Origin: Aphodoplasma sp045626925
GTDB lineage: Bacteria > Bacillota > Clostridia > UBA1381 > UMGS1253
Direction: 5' to 3'
DNA: 64,000 nt
NCBI GenBank assembly: GCA_045626925.1
Contig: JAZUQZ010000001.1
Span: forward strand, 1 to 64,000
The notes beneath the pieces were generated by a model. The model was not told where the DNA came from, made no database searches, and worked only from the letters and a program-made list of their open reading frames with translations. The position numbers and the translations under genes are program-made. Of the stretch, positions 16,164-24,513 are shown in pieces. Position 1 is the first letter of the stretch, and every line of letters starts with the position of its first letter.

Positions 16164-16685
16164 ATGAAAAATAGTGTGAGAAAATTAGCTTGTATAATTG
16201 TTTTTGTCTTGAGTTTGACAATTCTTAGTTCATGTGGCTATATAGAAAGTACGGATTCAAATCAGCAAGTGCCAGAACAGACAAACGAACAATCACAAGC
16301 AAATACAAATAAAGATAATGAGAATGCTGAAAAGAAAAAATATGACAAAAAAGTAGAATGGGGAAATTTATCTAGTTATTGCTGTGCTATAGAAATTGAT
16401 GAATATGACGGGGATATAATTGAAGCTGGTACATATAGAATATATCCTGATTTAGTTAGTGGCTTAGATAAGGGTAGGATAGCAATTGTCTGGGATGTAT
16501 ATACATCGGAAACTCTGTATAATAACATTTCTGAATTACAAGAAAGCGAATATAGAGGCTCTGTTGGTGGAATGTCGAAAAATGAGATTACATTGGATTT
16601 ATCTTCAGGACAATATTTATATATAAAATATAATCCTGTAGCAAATAACAATCCGACAGGAATTATCATAATTGATAAAAAATAA
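16164..16685 (+). CDS. Lipoprotein of unknown function
   Basis: A 173-residue protein with a signal peptide and lipobox LSSC (Cys near residue 24). Residues ~27-60 are a low-complexity Gln/Asn/Lys linker, common between a lipid anchor and a folded domain. The folded part (~62-173) is beta-rich with a GTYRIYPDL start, resembling small surface domains, but I cannot assign a family. GAGGTGAG precedes the ATG, 31 bases after the previous gene. Confidence 0.7.
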   Translation: MKNSVRKLACIIVFVLSLTILSSCGYIESTDSNQQVPEQTNEQSQANTNKDNENAEKKKYDKKVEWGNLSSYCCAIEIDEYDGDIIEAGTYRIYPDLVSGLDKGRIAIVWDVYTSETLYNNISELQESEYRGSVGGMSKNEITLDLSSGQYLYIKYNPVANNNPTGIIIIDKK

Positions 16686-16701
16686 TTTAAGTAGGGATAT
16701 T

Positions 16702-16911
16702 ATGAGCAAAGAGGGAAGATTTTTAATCTTTTGCATTGAGATATATAGGTCTGCAAAAAATTTAAAATGAAAAGAAGTTATGCAGTTATTCAGAAAATAT
16801 AATGTGTGTGAGTACATTATGGACTGTTATGGTGCGTTACATACCACCGGAACAAACTATATTATCAACGATATAGATTTGTATATTGAAGAAAGACAAG
16901 TTGCTGTATAA
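16702..16911 (+). pseudogene. DUF3791 protein interrupted by an in-frame TGA
   Basis: The frame from ATG 16702 to TAA 16911 has 70 codons and one internal stop, TGA at 16768-16770. Both halves match DUF3791: MSKEGRFLIFCIEIYRSAKN before it and KEVMQLFRKY, DCYGALHTTG, IDLYIE after it. The family usually has Gly at the stop position (NLxGKEV), so a single GGA to TGA change explains it. DUF3791 genes are often next to DUF3990 genes, but no DUF3990 is seen here. TGA read-through is possible but unsupported. Confidence 0.75.
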
Positions 16912-16917
16912 AAAACA

Positions 16918-16950
16918 AATTTTTTTGTCCCTGACTTGACACGAGTGAAG
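16918..16950 (+). repeat. Interspersed repeat copy (CCCTGACTTGACACGAGT type)
   Basis: A T-run and GTCCCTGACTTGACACGAGTGA directly follow the DUF3791 pseudogene stop. CCTGACTTGACACGAGT is identical to part of the copy at 28033-28061. Confidence 0.65.
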
Positions 16951-16965
16951 CATAAAACATATAAT
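16936..16965 (+). promoter_or_regulatory. Sigma-A promoter supplied by the repeat
   Basis: A perfect TTGACA (16936-16941) inside the repeat, 18 bases, and a perfect TATAAT (16960-16965), 33 bases before the next ATG. Confidence 0.75.
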
Positions 16966-16997
16966 GGGGAAAAGAAAATTTAGCAGGAGGTGTAAAG

Positions 16998-17882
16998 ATG
17001 AGTTTAAAACATTATATTGAGGGTTTCTTTGAATTCTATAATTACAACGAGGAAGATTCTGAATTTTTAAGTAATACATATGAAAAAATAACGAATAATT
17101 CTGAAACTTTTGTATTACTTAATCAGGCAATGGAATTGTATAACAAAAGTATTGATTGCGATTATAAAAAAATAATTGCCATTGCTGATGAAATTGCTGC
17201 AACTCTACATTTGCATGAATTTACAGTTGAGTTTTTAATCTTTGTGTGCCTTTCTGAAAGGGCAGAAAAAGTCTATGCTGAACAGGGAATATCTTCTGAA
17301 ATTTTTCAAGGCAATATGCTTGACTTAAAATATAAGCTAGATGAGTGTAAACTTGTGTACAACATAGTTGGTAGTTTTGTGGCAGACTGGTTTGTTGGTT
17401 TTTTTAACTTAACAAGATTTACTTTTGGCAGACTTCAGTTTGAATTAAAAAATTTTGATAAAAATTATGCGAATGACGGGAGAGTTCTTACGCCCGGAAG
17501 CAAAGTTATAAATATACATATTCCAAGAAGCTTGAAACCGCTTGATGAAAAGAATTGTGATGATGCTTTTTTGATGGCTAAAGAATTTTTTAAAGACGAA
17601 TTTGAACAGGATATTCCATTTTACTGCCAATCTTGGCTTTTATATCCGGAAAATAAAAATATTCTGCATGAAAAATCAAATACATATCGTTTTATGTCCA
17701 GGTTTGAAATAATTAACGAATATGCAGATAAAAATTTTGATAACTTATGGCGTATATTTGATACTATGGAAAAGCACCCTGATAAATTGCCGGAGAAAAC
17801 ACTAATTCAAAAGGCCTATAAAACTCATTTGAAAAATGGCGGAAAAATGGGAATCGGAGAGGGTTTGTTTTTTTGTTCGTAA
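16998..17882 (+). CDS. Acyltransferase domain-containing (N-acyltransferase/GNAT-like) protein
   Basis: A 294-residue soluble protein. The order of features fits the two-domain family with an N-acyltransferase N-terminal domain and a GNAT-like C-terminal domain (PF18082/PF18164): a helical first half, then FGRLQFEL near residue 145, a GxKVINIHIPR strand near 170, and a CQSWLLYP segment near 213. The substrate is unknown. GCAGGAGGTG stands 7 bases before the ATG. It has its own repeat-derived promoter. Assigned by motif memory, so only moderately sure. Confidence 0.65.
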   Translation: MSLKHYIEGFFEFYNYNEEDSEFLSNTYEKITNNSETFVLLNQAMELYNKSIDCDYKKIIAIADEIAATLHLHEFTVEFLIFVCLSERAEKVYAEQGISSEIFQGNMLDLKYKLDECKLVYNIVGSFVADWFVGFFNLTRFTFGRLQFELKNFDKNYANDGRVLTPGSKVINIHIPRSLKPLDEKNCDDAFLMAKEFFKDEFEQDIPFYCQSWLLYPENKNILHEKSNTYRFMSRFEIINEYADKNFDNLWRIFDTMEKHPDKLPEKTLIQKAYKTHLKNGGKMGIGEGLFFCS

Positions 17883-17889
17883 AGACAAA

Positions 17890-17951
17890 TGATTTTTTAG
17901 TCCTAATTTAACATGAACCTGCCACTACAAAGATTTGCATCTAAACCTTAT
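17890..17951 (+). repeat. Interspersed repeat copy (TTTGCATCTAAACC type)
   Basis: TTTTTTAGTCCTAATTTAACATGAACCTGCCACTACAAAG leads into TTTGCATCTAAACCTTAT (17934-17951), the last 18 bases being identical to 1870-1887. It lies just after the preceding gene end. Confidence 0.55.
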
Positions 17952-17967
17952 ATCCCTTATAAAAGAG

Positions 17968-18654
17968 GTGAGAGTAATAAAATCAATTATACAAAAAGAG
18001 CTTATTTCTATGGGCGAAGATGAATATAAAAAGTTCTGTTCCAAGCTTATGCCTACTGTGGAGGAATGCAAAGTCATAGGTATACGAACTCCAATTCTTA
18101 GAAAATATGCAAGAGAATTGGAAAATTTTGAATGGTTTTTAAAAGAACTCCCGCATGAATATTATGAAGAAAATAACCTGCATGCTTTTTTGATTGAACG
18201 AGAAAAGACTTTTGATAGATGCATAGAAAAGCTTGATACTTTTTTGCCATACATAGATAATTGGGCAACCTGTGACAGTATGAAGCCAAAGGTGTTAAAA
18301 AAAGAACCGGCAAAACTGCTAAAGCATATTAAAAAATGGATTAAATCAAAGGATGTTTATACAGTAAGATATGCAATAAATTTGCTTATGAGTTTTTATC
18401 TTGATGCCAATTTTGACGAAACTTATATTAGGATTGTTGCAGAGGTCAAGTCGGATGAATATTACATCAATATGATGCGTGCGTGGTACTTTGCAACTGC
18501 ACTTGCAAAACGCTATAAAGAGACTTTGCCATATATACAAAACAATGTGCTTGATGTTTGGACACATAATAAAACAATTCAAAAGGCTATTGAAAGTTTT
18601 AGAATTTCAAAAGAACAAAAACAATATTTAAAAACTTTCAAAAGAACAACTTAG
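17968..18654 (+). CDS. AlkD-type DNA alkylation repair protein
   Basis: About 225 residues of helical repeats of the AlkD/DNA-alkylation-repair family, glycosylases that release alkylated bases. Recognisable blocks are KLMPTVEECKVIGIRTPILR, HAFLI, FLPYIDNWATCDSMKPK, WIKSKDVYTVRYAI and MMRAWYFATALAKRY, including the conserved D-W-x-x-C-D segment. The start is odd: the best ribosome binding site (AGAGGTGAG, 17964-17972) points to ATA at 17977, while the in-frame GTG at 17968 and TTG at 17935 lack their own sites and the first ATG (18010) would trim helix 1. The GTG is given here as a compromise. Confidence 0.85.
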   Translation: MRVIKSIIQKELISMGEDEYKKFCSKLMPTVEECKVIGIRTPILRKYARELENFEWFLKELPHEYYEENNLHAFLIEREKTFDRCIEKLDTFLPYIDNWATCDSMKPKVLKKEPAKLLKHIKKWIKSKDVYTVRYAINLLMSFYLDANFDETYIRIVAEVKSDEYYINMMRAWYFATALAKRYKETLPYIQNNVLDVWTHNKTIQKAIESFRISKEQKQYLKTFKRTT

Positions 18655-18692
18655 ATTATTTAAATTAACTTATTTTATAATGGAGACTGAAG

Positions 18693-19109
18693 ATGGGAAT
18701 AACATCGTTTTCAATAGATTGGTACAATTGTGGACTTTGCTGTGGAGACAGCATCGTGCACGAGAAAACAACTCTGCACCACAGAAAAAGAGAAATAAGT
18801 ATAAAGCAATATAATGGCATGAACACCATGCTCACAGAGACGAGGTGCAAAGTGCCAAAGGAAGACATTGAGGGATTTTTTTGGATGCTCGAGCAGATGG
18901 ACGCCGAAAATAGTTGGCAGAGCGATTACAGAGTTATGGTTTGTGATGGCTGGTCGTGGACGGTGCGCATAAGATATTCAAACGGCACCGTAAAGCGTGT
19001 GGAAGGGACCGTAGACCTGCCACCGAATGGTAACAAGATAACAAAGAAAATAAGAAACATGCTCGGAAAAACTTTCTGCATAGTGGAGCCACAGTTGTTT
19101 GGACGCTAA
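18693..19109 (+). CDS. Conserved hypothetical protein, unknown function
   Basis: A 138-residue soluble protein with no signal peptide. It has a Cys-rich start (NCGLCCGDS), a long basic linker, a SWQSDYRVMVCDGWSW block near residue 75-90 and a C-terminal helix. The strand-like central part (TVRIRYSNGTVKRVEGT) suggests a small beta sandwich. I do not recognise a family. GGAG lies 8 bases before the ATG. It has somewhat higher GC than its neighbours and stands alone, 37 bases after the AlkD-like gene. Confidence 0.6.
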   Translation: MGITSFSIDWYNCGLCCGDSIVHEKTTLHHRKREISIKQYNGMNTMLTETRCKVPKEDIEGFFWMLEQMDAENSWQSDYRVMVCDGWSWTVRIRYSNGTVKRVEGTVDLPPNGNKITKKIRNMLGKTFCIVEPQLFGR

Positions 19110-19156
19110 TATATATAAAATGATTTTAAAGAACTATAAAAAATTCAAGCTTTGTA

Positions 19157-19185
19157 TTGACAAAAATTTGCGAAAGTAGTAAAAT
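19157..19185 (+). promoter_or_regulatory. Sigma-A promoter of the aromatic operon
   Basis: A perfect TTGACA (19157-19162), 17 bases, TAAAAT (19180-19185), about 30 bases before the leader peptide ATG. Confidence 0.75.
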
Positions 19186-19217
19186 AATAAAAAAGTCTGA
19201 TTATGAAGGTAATTAGT

Positions 19218-19337
19218 ATGAATATAGCACTTGTAAATACAAATAAATATTTCTTTAGAAACAGCGTGGCCTTTTATTTTGGCTATGCTTATTTTGCTGT
19301 TGAAAAGTTAATTGTGAGTTTGAAAAACAGATTTTAA
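19218..19337 (+). CDS. Leader peptide for aromatic operon attenuation
   Basis: A 39-residue reading frame with a good ribosome binding site (GAAGGT, 7 bases before ATG). Between residues 11 and 26 it contains four Tyr and five Phe (KYFFRN, then FYFGYAYF). This density of regulatory codons just upstream of pheA is the hallmark of an attenuation leader. The segment GTGAGTTT (19314-19321) near its end can pair with the 5' arm of the downstream terminator, so the position of the translating ribosome would decide which hairpin forms. Confidence 0.75.
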   Translation: MNIALVNTNKYFFRNSVAFYFGYAYFAVEKLIVSLKNRF

Positions 19338-19365
19338 ATTATTTGATTTATATAAAAAATGTTTT

Positions 19366-19405
19366 AAACCTCACTTGCAATAAACAAGCGGGGTTTTCTT
19401 TTTTT
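19366..19405 (+). terminator. Attenuator terminator of the pheA operon
   Basis: AAACCTCACTTG (19366-19377) pairs with CAAGCGGGGTTT (19385-19396) with one mismatch and one G-U, followed by a T-rich run. An alternative pairing of its 5' arm (AAACCTCAC) with GTGAGTTT at 19314-19321 in the leader would prevent it. Confidence 0.75.
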
Positions 19406-19421
19406 GAAAGGAGTGGCGGAC

Positions 19422-20510
19422 ATGGCCGACAAATTGGATGAAGCAAGAAAAATAATTAATGAGGTTGACTTGCAAATGGCAGAGCTTTTTGTTAAAAGAA
19501 TGAGGGCTGCCGAAATGGTATATGAACATAAAAAGGAATTTGGTCTTCCGATTTTGGATCAGGACAGGGAAAATGAAGTTGTTGAAAAAAATTCGGAGGT
19601 GATTGAGGACGATGTATTAAAGGAATATTATATTGATTACATAAAAAACATTATGTCGATTTCAAGAGCATACCAATACCGTATGCAGTTGGGACTTAAA
19701 GTTGCATACAGTGGCGTAGAAGGTGCATTTGCGCACATCGCTGCCGGAAGAATATTCGGCAGCAGTAACAGAGTATCATACCGTGATTTTAAATCGGCTT
19801 ATGATGCGGTTGTAAAGGGTGAGGCTGATGCAGTAGTTTTGCCGATTGAGAATAGTTATGCAGGCGAAGTTGGACAGACGATGGACCTTATATTTTCAGG
19901 TGGACTTTTCATAAATGGAATTTATGAGCTTGAAATTCATCAAAATTTATTAGGTCTTCCTGATGCAACAGTGGAGGATATTAAAAAAGTAACAAGTCAT
20001 CCACAGGCGCTCAGCCAGTGCCATGATTATATTACTCTCAGGGGTTTTGATACAGAAGACGCAAACAACACAGCAGTTGCTGCAAAAGCCGTTGTGGATA
20101 TGAAAAATAAATCTTTCGGCGCTATTGCCAGCGTGGAAACTGCTCAAATTTATGGACTTAAGGTTTTAGAAGCAAATATAAACAAAAGCGGTGAGAACAC
20201 AACACGCTTTGCAGTACTTTCAAAAGTCAGAGCAACAAGCCTGTCTCTTTCAAATTCTGTTTTGATGTTCACGGTTAAAAACGAAGCGGGTTCTCTTGCA
20301 AATGCTATCAGCATCATAGGAAAGTACGGTTATAATATGACTGCATTAAGAAGCAGACCGCTAAAAAAACACTCGTGGCAATATTATTTTTATATTGAAA
20401 TTGATGGCACAACAGATAACGAAAACGGCCAGAAAATGATTGAAGAATTGGGCAAGGTGTGTGACAAGCTCAAAGTTGTAGGAACTTATGCACCGCATAG
20501 TGAAATATGA
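19422..20510 (+). CDS. pheA: Bifunctional chorismate mutase / prephenate dehydratase (P-protein)
   Basis: A 362-residue cytoplasmic enzyme that converts chorismate to prephenate and then to phenylpyruvate for phenylalanine synthesis. Residues 1-~85 are a chorismate mutase (LDEARKIINEVDLQMAELFVKRM). Residues ~95-275 are prephenate dehydratase (GVEGAFAH; VLPIENSYAGEV; TTRFAVLS near 259). Residues ~282-362 are an ACT domain (NEAGSLANAI) for allosteric phenylalanine binding. AAAGGAG lies 8 bases before the ATG, so the upstream in-frame TTG (19404) is not used. First structural gene of the aromatic operon, under the leader peptide attenuator. Confidence 0.95.
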   Translation: MADKLDEARKIINEVDLQMAELFVKRMRAAEMVYEHKKEFGLPILDQDRENEVVEKNSEVIEDDVLKEYYIDYIKNIMSISRAYQYRMQLGLKVAYSGVEGAFAHIAAGRIFGSSNRVSYRDFKSAYDAVVKGEADAVVLPIENSYAGEVGQTMDLIFSGGLFINGIYELEIHQNLLGLPDATVEDIKKVTSHPQALSQCHDYITLRGFDTEDANNTAVAAKAVVDMKNKSFGAIASVETAQIYGLKVLEANINKSGENTTRFAVLSKVRATSLSLSNSVLMFTVKNEAGSLANAISIIGKYGYNMTALRSRPLKKHSWQYYFYIEIDGTTDNENGQKMIEELGKVCDKLKVVGTYAPHSEI

Positions 20511-20543
20511 AGATAATTGAGAGAAATTTTAAGGGGTGAACTT

Positions 20544-21632
20544 ATGAAAAATACATTTGGAACAAGCGTGGCAGTTACCATTATCGGCGAGAGCCATGGT
20601 GATTACATCGGAGCAGTTATTGACGGTTTAGCTCCCGGAATAGATGTAAATGAAGAATATATAAATCGAATGCTTTCTCTGAGAAGACCCGACGGCAAGA
20701 TTTCAACACCAAGAAAAGAAAAAGATAAATTCAAAATTGTAAGCGGTGTTATAAATAACAAAACTACCGGAACACCCATCACAATTTTGATACCAAATGA
20801 GAACACAAAAAGCGGCGATTACTCACAAATGAAAACTGTTGCAAGACCGTCCCATGCAGATTATACCGCCGAATGTAAATATCATGGATTCCAGGATTCG
20901 CGTGGTGGAGGACATTTTAGCGGAAGAATAACCGCTGCTCTTGTTGCAGCAGGTGCAATATGCAAGCTTGCATTAGAACAAAAAGGTATTTATATCGGCA
21001 CACACATAAAGAAATGTGCAGGCATTTGTGACAGAGAGTTTGATGAATTGTTATCAGAAATTAAGGATTTGAGTCAAAAAACATTTGCTGTTCTTGATGA
21101 ATTTCGCGGCGAAGAAATGATGGGTGCGATTATAGAAGCATCGTCAAACGGAGACAGTGTCGGCGGAATTTTGGAAACTGCAATTTGCGGAATGCCGGAA
21201 GGCGTTGGAGAACCATGGTTTGATTCTATAGAAAGCCTTATTTCCCATATGATGTTTTCGATTCCGGCAGTTAAGGGGATTGAATTTGGCAGAGGGTTTG
21301 AAATAGCTGACATGAAAGGCTCGGAAGCGAATGACATAATAAAAATCGAAAACGGAAAAGTTGTAACCGCCACAAACAATAACGGCGGTATAAACGGCGG
21401 TATTACAAATGGAATGCCAATTATATTCAGAACAGTCGTTAAACCGACCCCGACGATATTCAAACCTCAAAAAACAATTGATTTTAAAAATATGACAGAA
21501 ACAGTTTTGGAAGCGAAAGGAAGACACGACCCTGCTATTGTTCACAGAGCAAGAGTTGTTCAAGATGCAGCAACTGCAATCGTTATCTGTGATGCGCTTG
21601 CTTTAAAATTCGGTACAGATTGGTTGAGGTGA
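20544..21632 (+). CDS. aroC: Chorismate synthase
   Basis: A 362-residue enzyme that forms chorismate from 5-enolpyruvylshikimate 3-phosphate using reduced FMN. Family signatures: GESHG at residues 15-19, SRGGGHFSGR near 122, and GRHDPAIVHRARVV near the end. Typical length. The ATG at 20544 follows AAGGGGTG; a longer frame-compatible extension lacks a binding site. It starts 33 bases after pheA and ends 6 bases before aroE-aroK, consistent with one polycistronic message. Confidence 0.95.
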   Translation: MKNTFGTSVAVTIIGESHGDYIGAVIDGLAPGIDVNEEYINRMLSLRRPDGKISTPRKEKDKFKIVSGVINNKTTGTPITILIPNENTKSGDYSQMKTVARPSHADYTAECKYHGFQDSRGGGHFSGRITAALVAAGAICKLALEQKGIYIGTHIKKCAGICDREFDELLSEIKDLSQKTFAVLDEFRGEEMMGAIIEASSNGDSVGGILETAICGMPEGVGEPWFDSIESLISHMMFSIPAVKGIEFGRGFEIADMKGSEANDIIKIENGKVVTATNNNGGINGGITNGMPIIFRTVVKPTPTIFKPQKTIDFKNMTETVLEAKGRHDPAIVHRARVVQDAATAIVICDALALKFGTDWLR

Positions 21633-21638
21633 GAAGTT

Positions 21639-22886
21639 GTGAAAAAATACGGTTGTATAGGGAAAAAACTTACGCATAGTTTTTCAAAAGAGGTCCATTC
21701 AAAGCTTGCTGATTATGATTATGAGATTATAGAGCTTTCTGAGGAGGAAATAAAACCTTTCTTTGAGAAAAAGAATTTTGAAGCAATAAATGTTACTATA
21801 CCGTATAAAGAGACTGTCATCGAGTATCTTGACTTTATAAGCGACATTGCTGAAAAAATCGGTGCTGTTAATACCGTAGTAAACAGAGATGGTAAATTAT
21901 ACGGATATAACACCGACTATTACGGAATGAAATCGCTTATAGAGAAAATCGGCATTGATTTAAAAGGTAAAAAGGTCCTGATTCTTGGAACAGGCGGAAC
22001 GAGCAAAACTGCCCAGGTAGTATCAAAGGACTTGGGTGCTTTGGATATTCGCGTTGTAAGCAGAAATAAAAAAGAAAACTGTATTACTTATGAAGAAGCA
22101 ATAAAAGAGTGTTTAAATTGGGAGATAATTATAAATACCACACCTTTGGGAATGTATCCTGATTGTGATTCAAGACCGATTGATATTTCGAAATTTACCT
22201 CTTTAGAGGGTGTTGTTGATGCAGTGTATAACCCGCTTACTACAAGTCTTGTATCAGATGCAAAGAAAAAAGGAATTAAAGCCGGGGGCGGCTTATATAT
22301 GCTTGTAATGCAGGCTATTGTTGCAGTAGAAAAATTTCTTGATATACAAATTTTAAAAGAAGCTGCCGACGATGTATTTCGTTCTATTCTTGCAACAAAA
22401 GAAAATATTATATTAACGGGTATGCCCGGAAGCGGCAAGAGTACAGTTGGAAAGCTTTTACAAATAGATGGTTTTGAATTTATTGATACTGATGCCGAAA
22501 TTGAAAAACGGTGCGGATGCAGTATTAAAGAATTGATAAAAACTAAAGGCGAAAAGTATTTTAGGGATTTGGAGTCAGAGGTTGTACATGATGTTTCCTC
22601 GAAAACCTGCCGCATTATTTCAACAGGCGGCGGAGCAATTTTAAGACAAGAAAATGTAAATTGTCTTAAAAGAAATGGAAAATTATTTTTTATAGATGCA
22701 GATATAAAAAGACTTAGGGCAACAGATGACAGACCTTTTTCCGATACAAACGAAAAGCTTGAAAAGCTTTATTTCGAACGGATTGGGATATATGAGGCTA
22801 CGGCGGATATTGTTGTGCCTGATATGGACACTCCAAAAGAAGAAGCAGAATATATACTTACAAAACGATTGGAGCAGATATTATGA
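21639..22886 (+). CDS. aroEK: Shikimate dehydrogenase - shikimate kinase fusion
   Basis: A 415-residue fusion of two shikimate-pathway enzymes. Residues 1-~245 are shikimate dehydrogenase: substrate site LTHSFSKEVH, VTIPYK (catalytic Lys), NTDYYG, and the NADP fold GTGGTSKTA. Residues ~255-415 are shikimate kinase: Walker A GMPGSGKST near 261-269, DTD, GGGAIL, and a DDRPF lid. The two steps are consecutive (dehydroshikimate to shikimate to shikimate 3-phosphate). It starts with GTG after GAGGTGAG, and its stop overlaps the next ATG by 4 bases. Confidence 0.95.
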   Translation: MKKYGCIGKKLTHSFSKEVHSKLADYDYEIIELSEEEIKPFFEKKNFEAINVTIPYKETVIEYLDFISDIAEKIGAVNTVVNRDGKLYGYNTDYYGMKSLIEKIGIDLKGKKVLILGTGGTSKTAQVVSKDLGALDIRVVSRNKKENCITYEEAIKECLNWEIIINTTPLGMYPDCDSRPIDISKFTSLEGVVDAVYNPLTTSLVSDAKKKGIKAGGGLYMLVMQAIVAVEKFLDIQILKEAADDVFRSILATKENIILTGMPGSGKSTVGKLLQIDGFEFIDTDAEIEKRCGCSIKELIKTKGEKYFRDLESEVVHDVSSKTCRIISTGGGAILRQENVNCLKRNGKLFFIDADIKRLRATDDRPFSDTNEKLEKLYFERIGIYEATADIVVPDMDTPKEEAEYILTKRLEQIL

Positions 22887-23314
22887 AAATCCTTGTTATA
22901 AACGGACCAAACTTAAATATGCTCGGCATACGAGAGCCTGACTATTATGGTAGAGAAACATATGCAGACCTTTGTGAAAAGATAAAAAAGCATTGTGAAA
23001 ACAAAAAAGTGGAAGCTGAAATATATCAGTCCAATCACGAAGGAGACCTCGTTGACAAGATACAAAATGCTTATGGAATAATGGACGGTATCGTTATAAA
23101 TCCTGGTGCGTATACGCATACAAGTATTGCAATTTTAGATGCAGTAAAGTCGGTAAATATTCCAACAGTTGAGGTTCATATCTCAAAGATTGAAGAACGC
23201 GAGGATTTCAGACAGGTAAGCTATGTGCGACTTGCCTGTGTAAAAACAATTACAGGTCATGGCACCGAGGGGTATCTTGAGGCTATTGACTATCTTGTAG
23301 AGGAAAACAAATGA
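22883..23314 (+). CDS. aroQ: Type II 3-dehydroquinate dehydratase
   Basis: A 143-residue enzyme, the normal size of this dodecameric family, that dehydrates 3-dehydroquinate to 3-dehydroshikimate. The active-site blocks are GPNLNMLGIREPDYYG (Asn and catalytic Tyr), SNHEGDLVD, INPGAYTHTS and VHISKIEERE with the conserved His. It overlaps both neighbours by 4 bases (ATGA), a sign of translational coupling. Confidence 0.95.
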   Translation: MKILVINGPNLNMLGIREPDYYGRETYADLCEKIKKHCENKKVEAEIYQSNHEGDLVDKIQNAYGIMDGIVINPGAYTHTSIAILDAVKSVNIPTVEVHISKIEEREDFRQVSYVRLACVKTITGHGTEGYLEAIDYLVEENK

Positions 23315-24513
23315 TAGCAGAATTTTGTCCATGTAAATTAAAAGGAGAGGTAAGTGCACCACCGTCTAAAAGTATGGCGCACAGATATTTGATAGGTGCT
23401 GCATTGTCAAAAGAAAAATGTCTATTGTCAGGGGTTGATTATAGCGAGGATATCCTGGCAAGTATTGACTGTTTAAAAGCATTGGGAGCGGAGATAACTA
23501 CGGATAACGATATCGTAACAGTTAATCCCGACAAGTTTATGCAAACAAAAAAACCTGTTTTAGAATGCAGAGAAAGTGGAAGCACATTAAGGTTTTTTAT
23601 CCCTCTTGCTTTGTGTTTGGGAAAGGAAGTAACAATAAAGGGCAGTTTGCGCCTTTTCGAAAGGCCGCTTGATGTTTATGAAAAGCTTTGTTTTGAAAAC
23701 AATTTTACATTTGAAAAAAATGAAAATTCATTAACTGTTTGCGGCAAACTTGAAGCGGGAAGATATAAAATAAGGGGCGATATCAGCAGCCAGTTTATTA
23801 CAGGGCTTATTTTTGCTCTTGTGTATCTTGGCGGCGATTCTTCTATAGAGATTATTCCACCTTTTGAAAGCAGGTCATATATAAATCTAACAATTTCTGC
23901 ACTTGAATCATTCGGCGTGGATGTAGGGTTTATTGATGAATATAACATCATAATCAGAAACTCAGAAATGCACTCATATTCAGGTAAAATCGAAGGCGAT
24001 TATTCAAATGCAGCGTTTTTGGATGCTTTTAATTATATCGGCTCTCAAATAAATATTCAAAACTTAAATGCCGACAGTCTTCAAGGCGACAAGGTGTATA
24101 AAGAATATTTTGATAAAATTGCAGGGGGAGTGCCAACTCTTGATATTTCCGATTGCCCTGACCTTGGACCTATACTTTTTGCACTTGCAGCTATGAAAAA
24201 TGGTGCAGTCTTTACCGGTACAGATAGACTCAAGGCAAAAGAAAGCGACAGGGGCATGGCTATGCATGAAGAACTCAAGAAGCTTGGTGGAGGGCTTGTA
24301 TTCGGCGATAATATGATAACTGCGCCAAAACAGGAGCTAAAATATAGCGAAAATATCATTGATGCTCATAATGACCACAGAATTGTTATGGCAATGTCGG
24401 TTATACTTTCAAAAACCGGTGGAAAAATTTCCGGAATTGAAGCTGTAAGAAAAAGTTATCCCGGATTTTTTGAAGACATAATAAAACTCGGAGCAGAGGT
24501 GAACATAAAATGA
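23311..24513 (+). CDS. aroA: 3-phosphoshikimate 1-carboxyvinyltransferase (EPSP synthase)
   Basis: A 400-residue enzyme joining phosphoenolpyruvate to shikimate 3-phosphate. Signatures include APPSKSMAHR near residue 10-20, ESGSTLRFF near 87, GDISSQFITG near 155, GDYSNAAFL near 230, and KAKESDRGMAMHEELKKLGG with DAHNDHRIVMAM later. Slightly shorter than the usual ~425 residues, mostly in loops. Overlaps aroQ and tyrA by 4 bases each. Confidence 0.95.
   Translation: MIAEFCPCKLKGEVSAPPSKSMAHRYLIGAALSKEKCLLSGVDYSEDILASIDCLKALGAEITTDNDIVTVNPDKFMQTKKPVLECRESGSTLRFFIPLALCLGKEVTIKGSLRLFERPLDVYEKLCFENNFTFEKNENSLTVCGKLEAGRYKIRGDISSQFITGLIFALVYLGGDSSIEIIPPFESRSYINLTISALESFGVDVGFIDEYNIIIRNSEMHSYSGKIEGDYSNAAFLDAFNYIGSQINIQNLNADSLQGDKVYKEYFDKIAGGVPTLDISDCPDLGPILFALAAMKNGAVFTGTDRLKAKESDRGMAMHEELKKLGGGLVFGDNMITAPKQELKYSENIIDAHNDHRIVMAMSVILSKTGGKISGIEAVRKSYPGFFEDIIKLGAEVNIK

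Noticed and set aside
3496..19109. A complete prophage or conjugative element around the recombinase
   Set aside because: No capsid, portal, relaxase, T4SS, replication or excision genes were found, and no clear attachment site pair could be identified.
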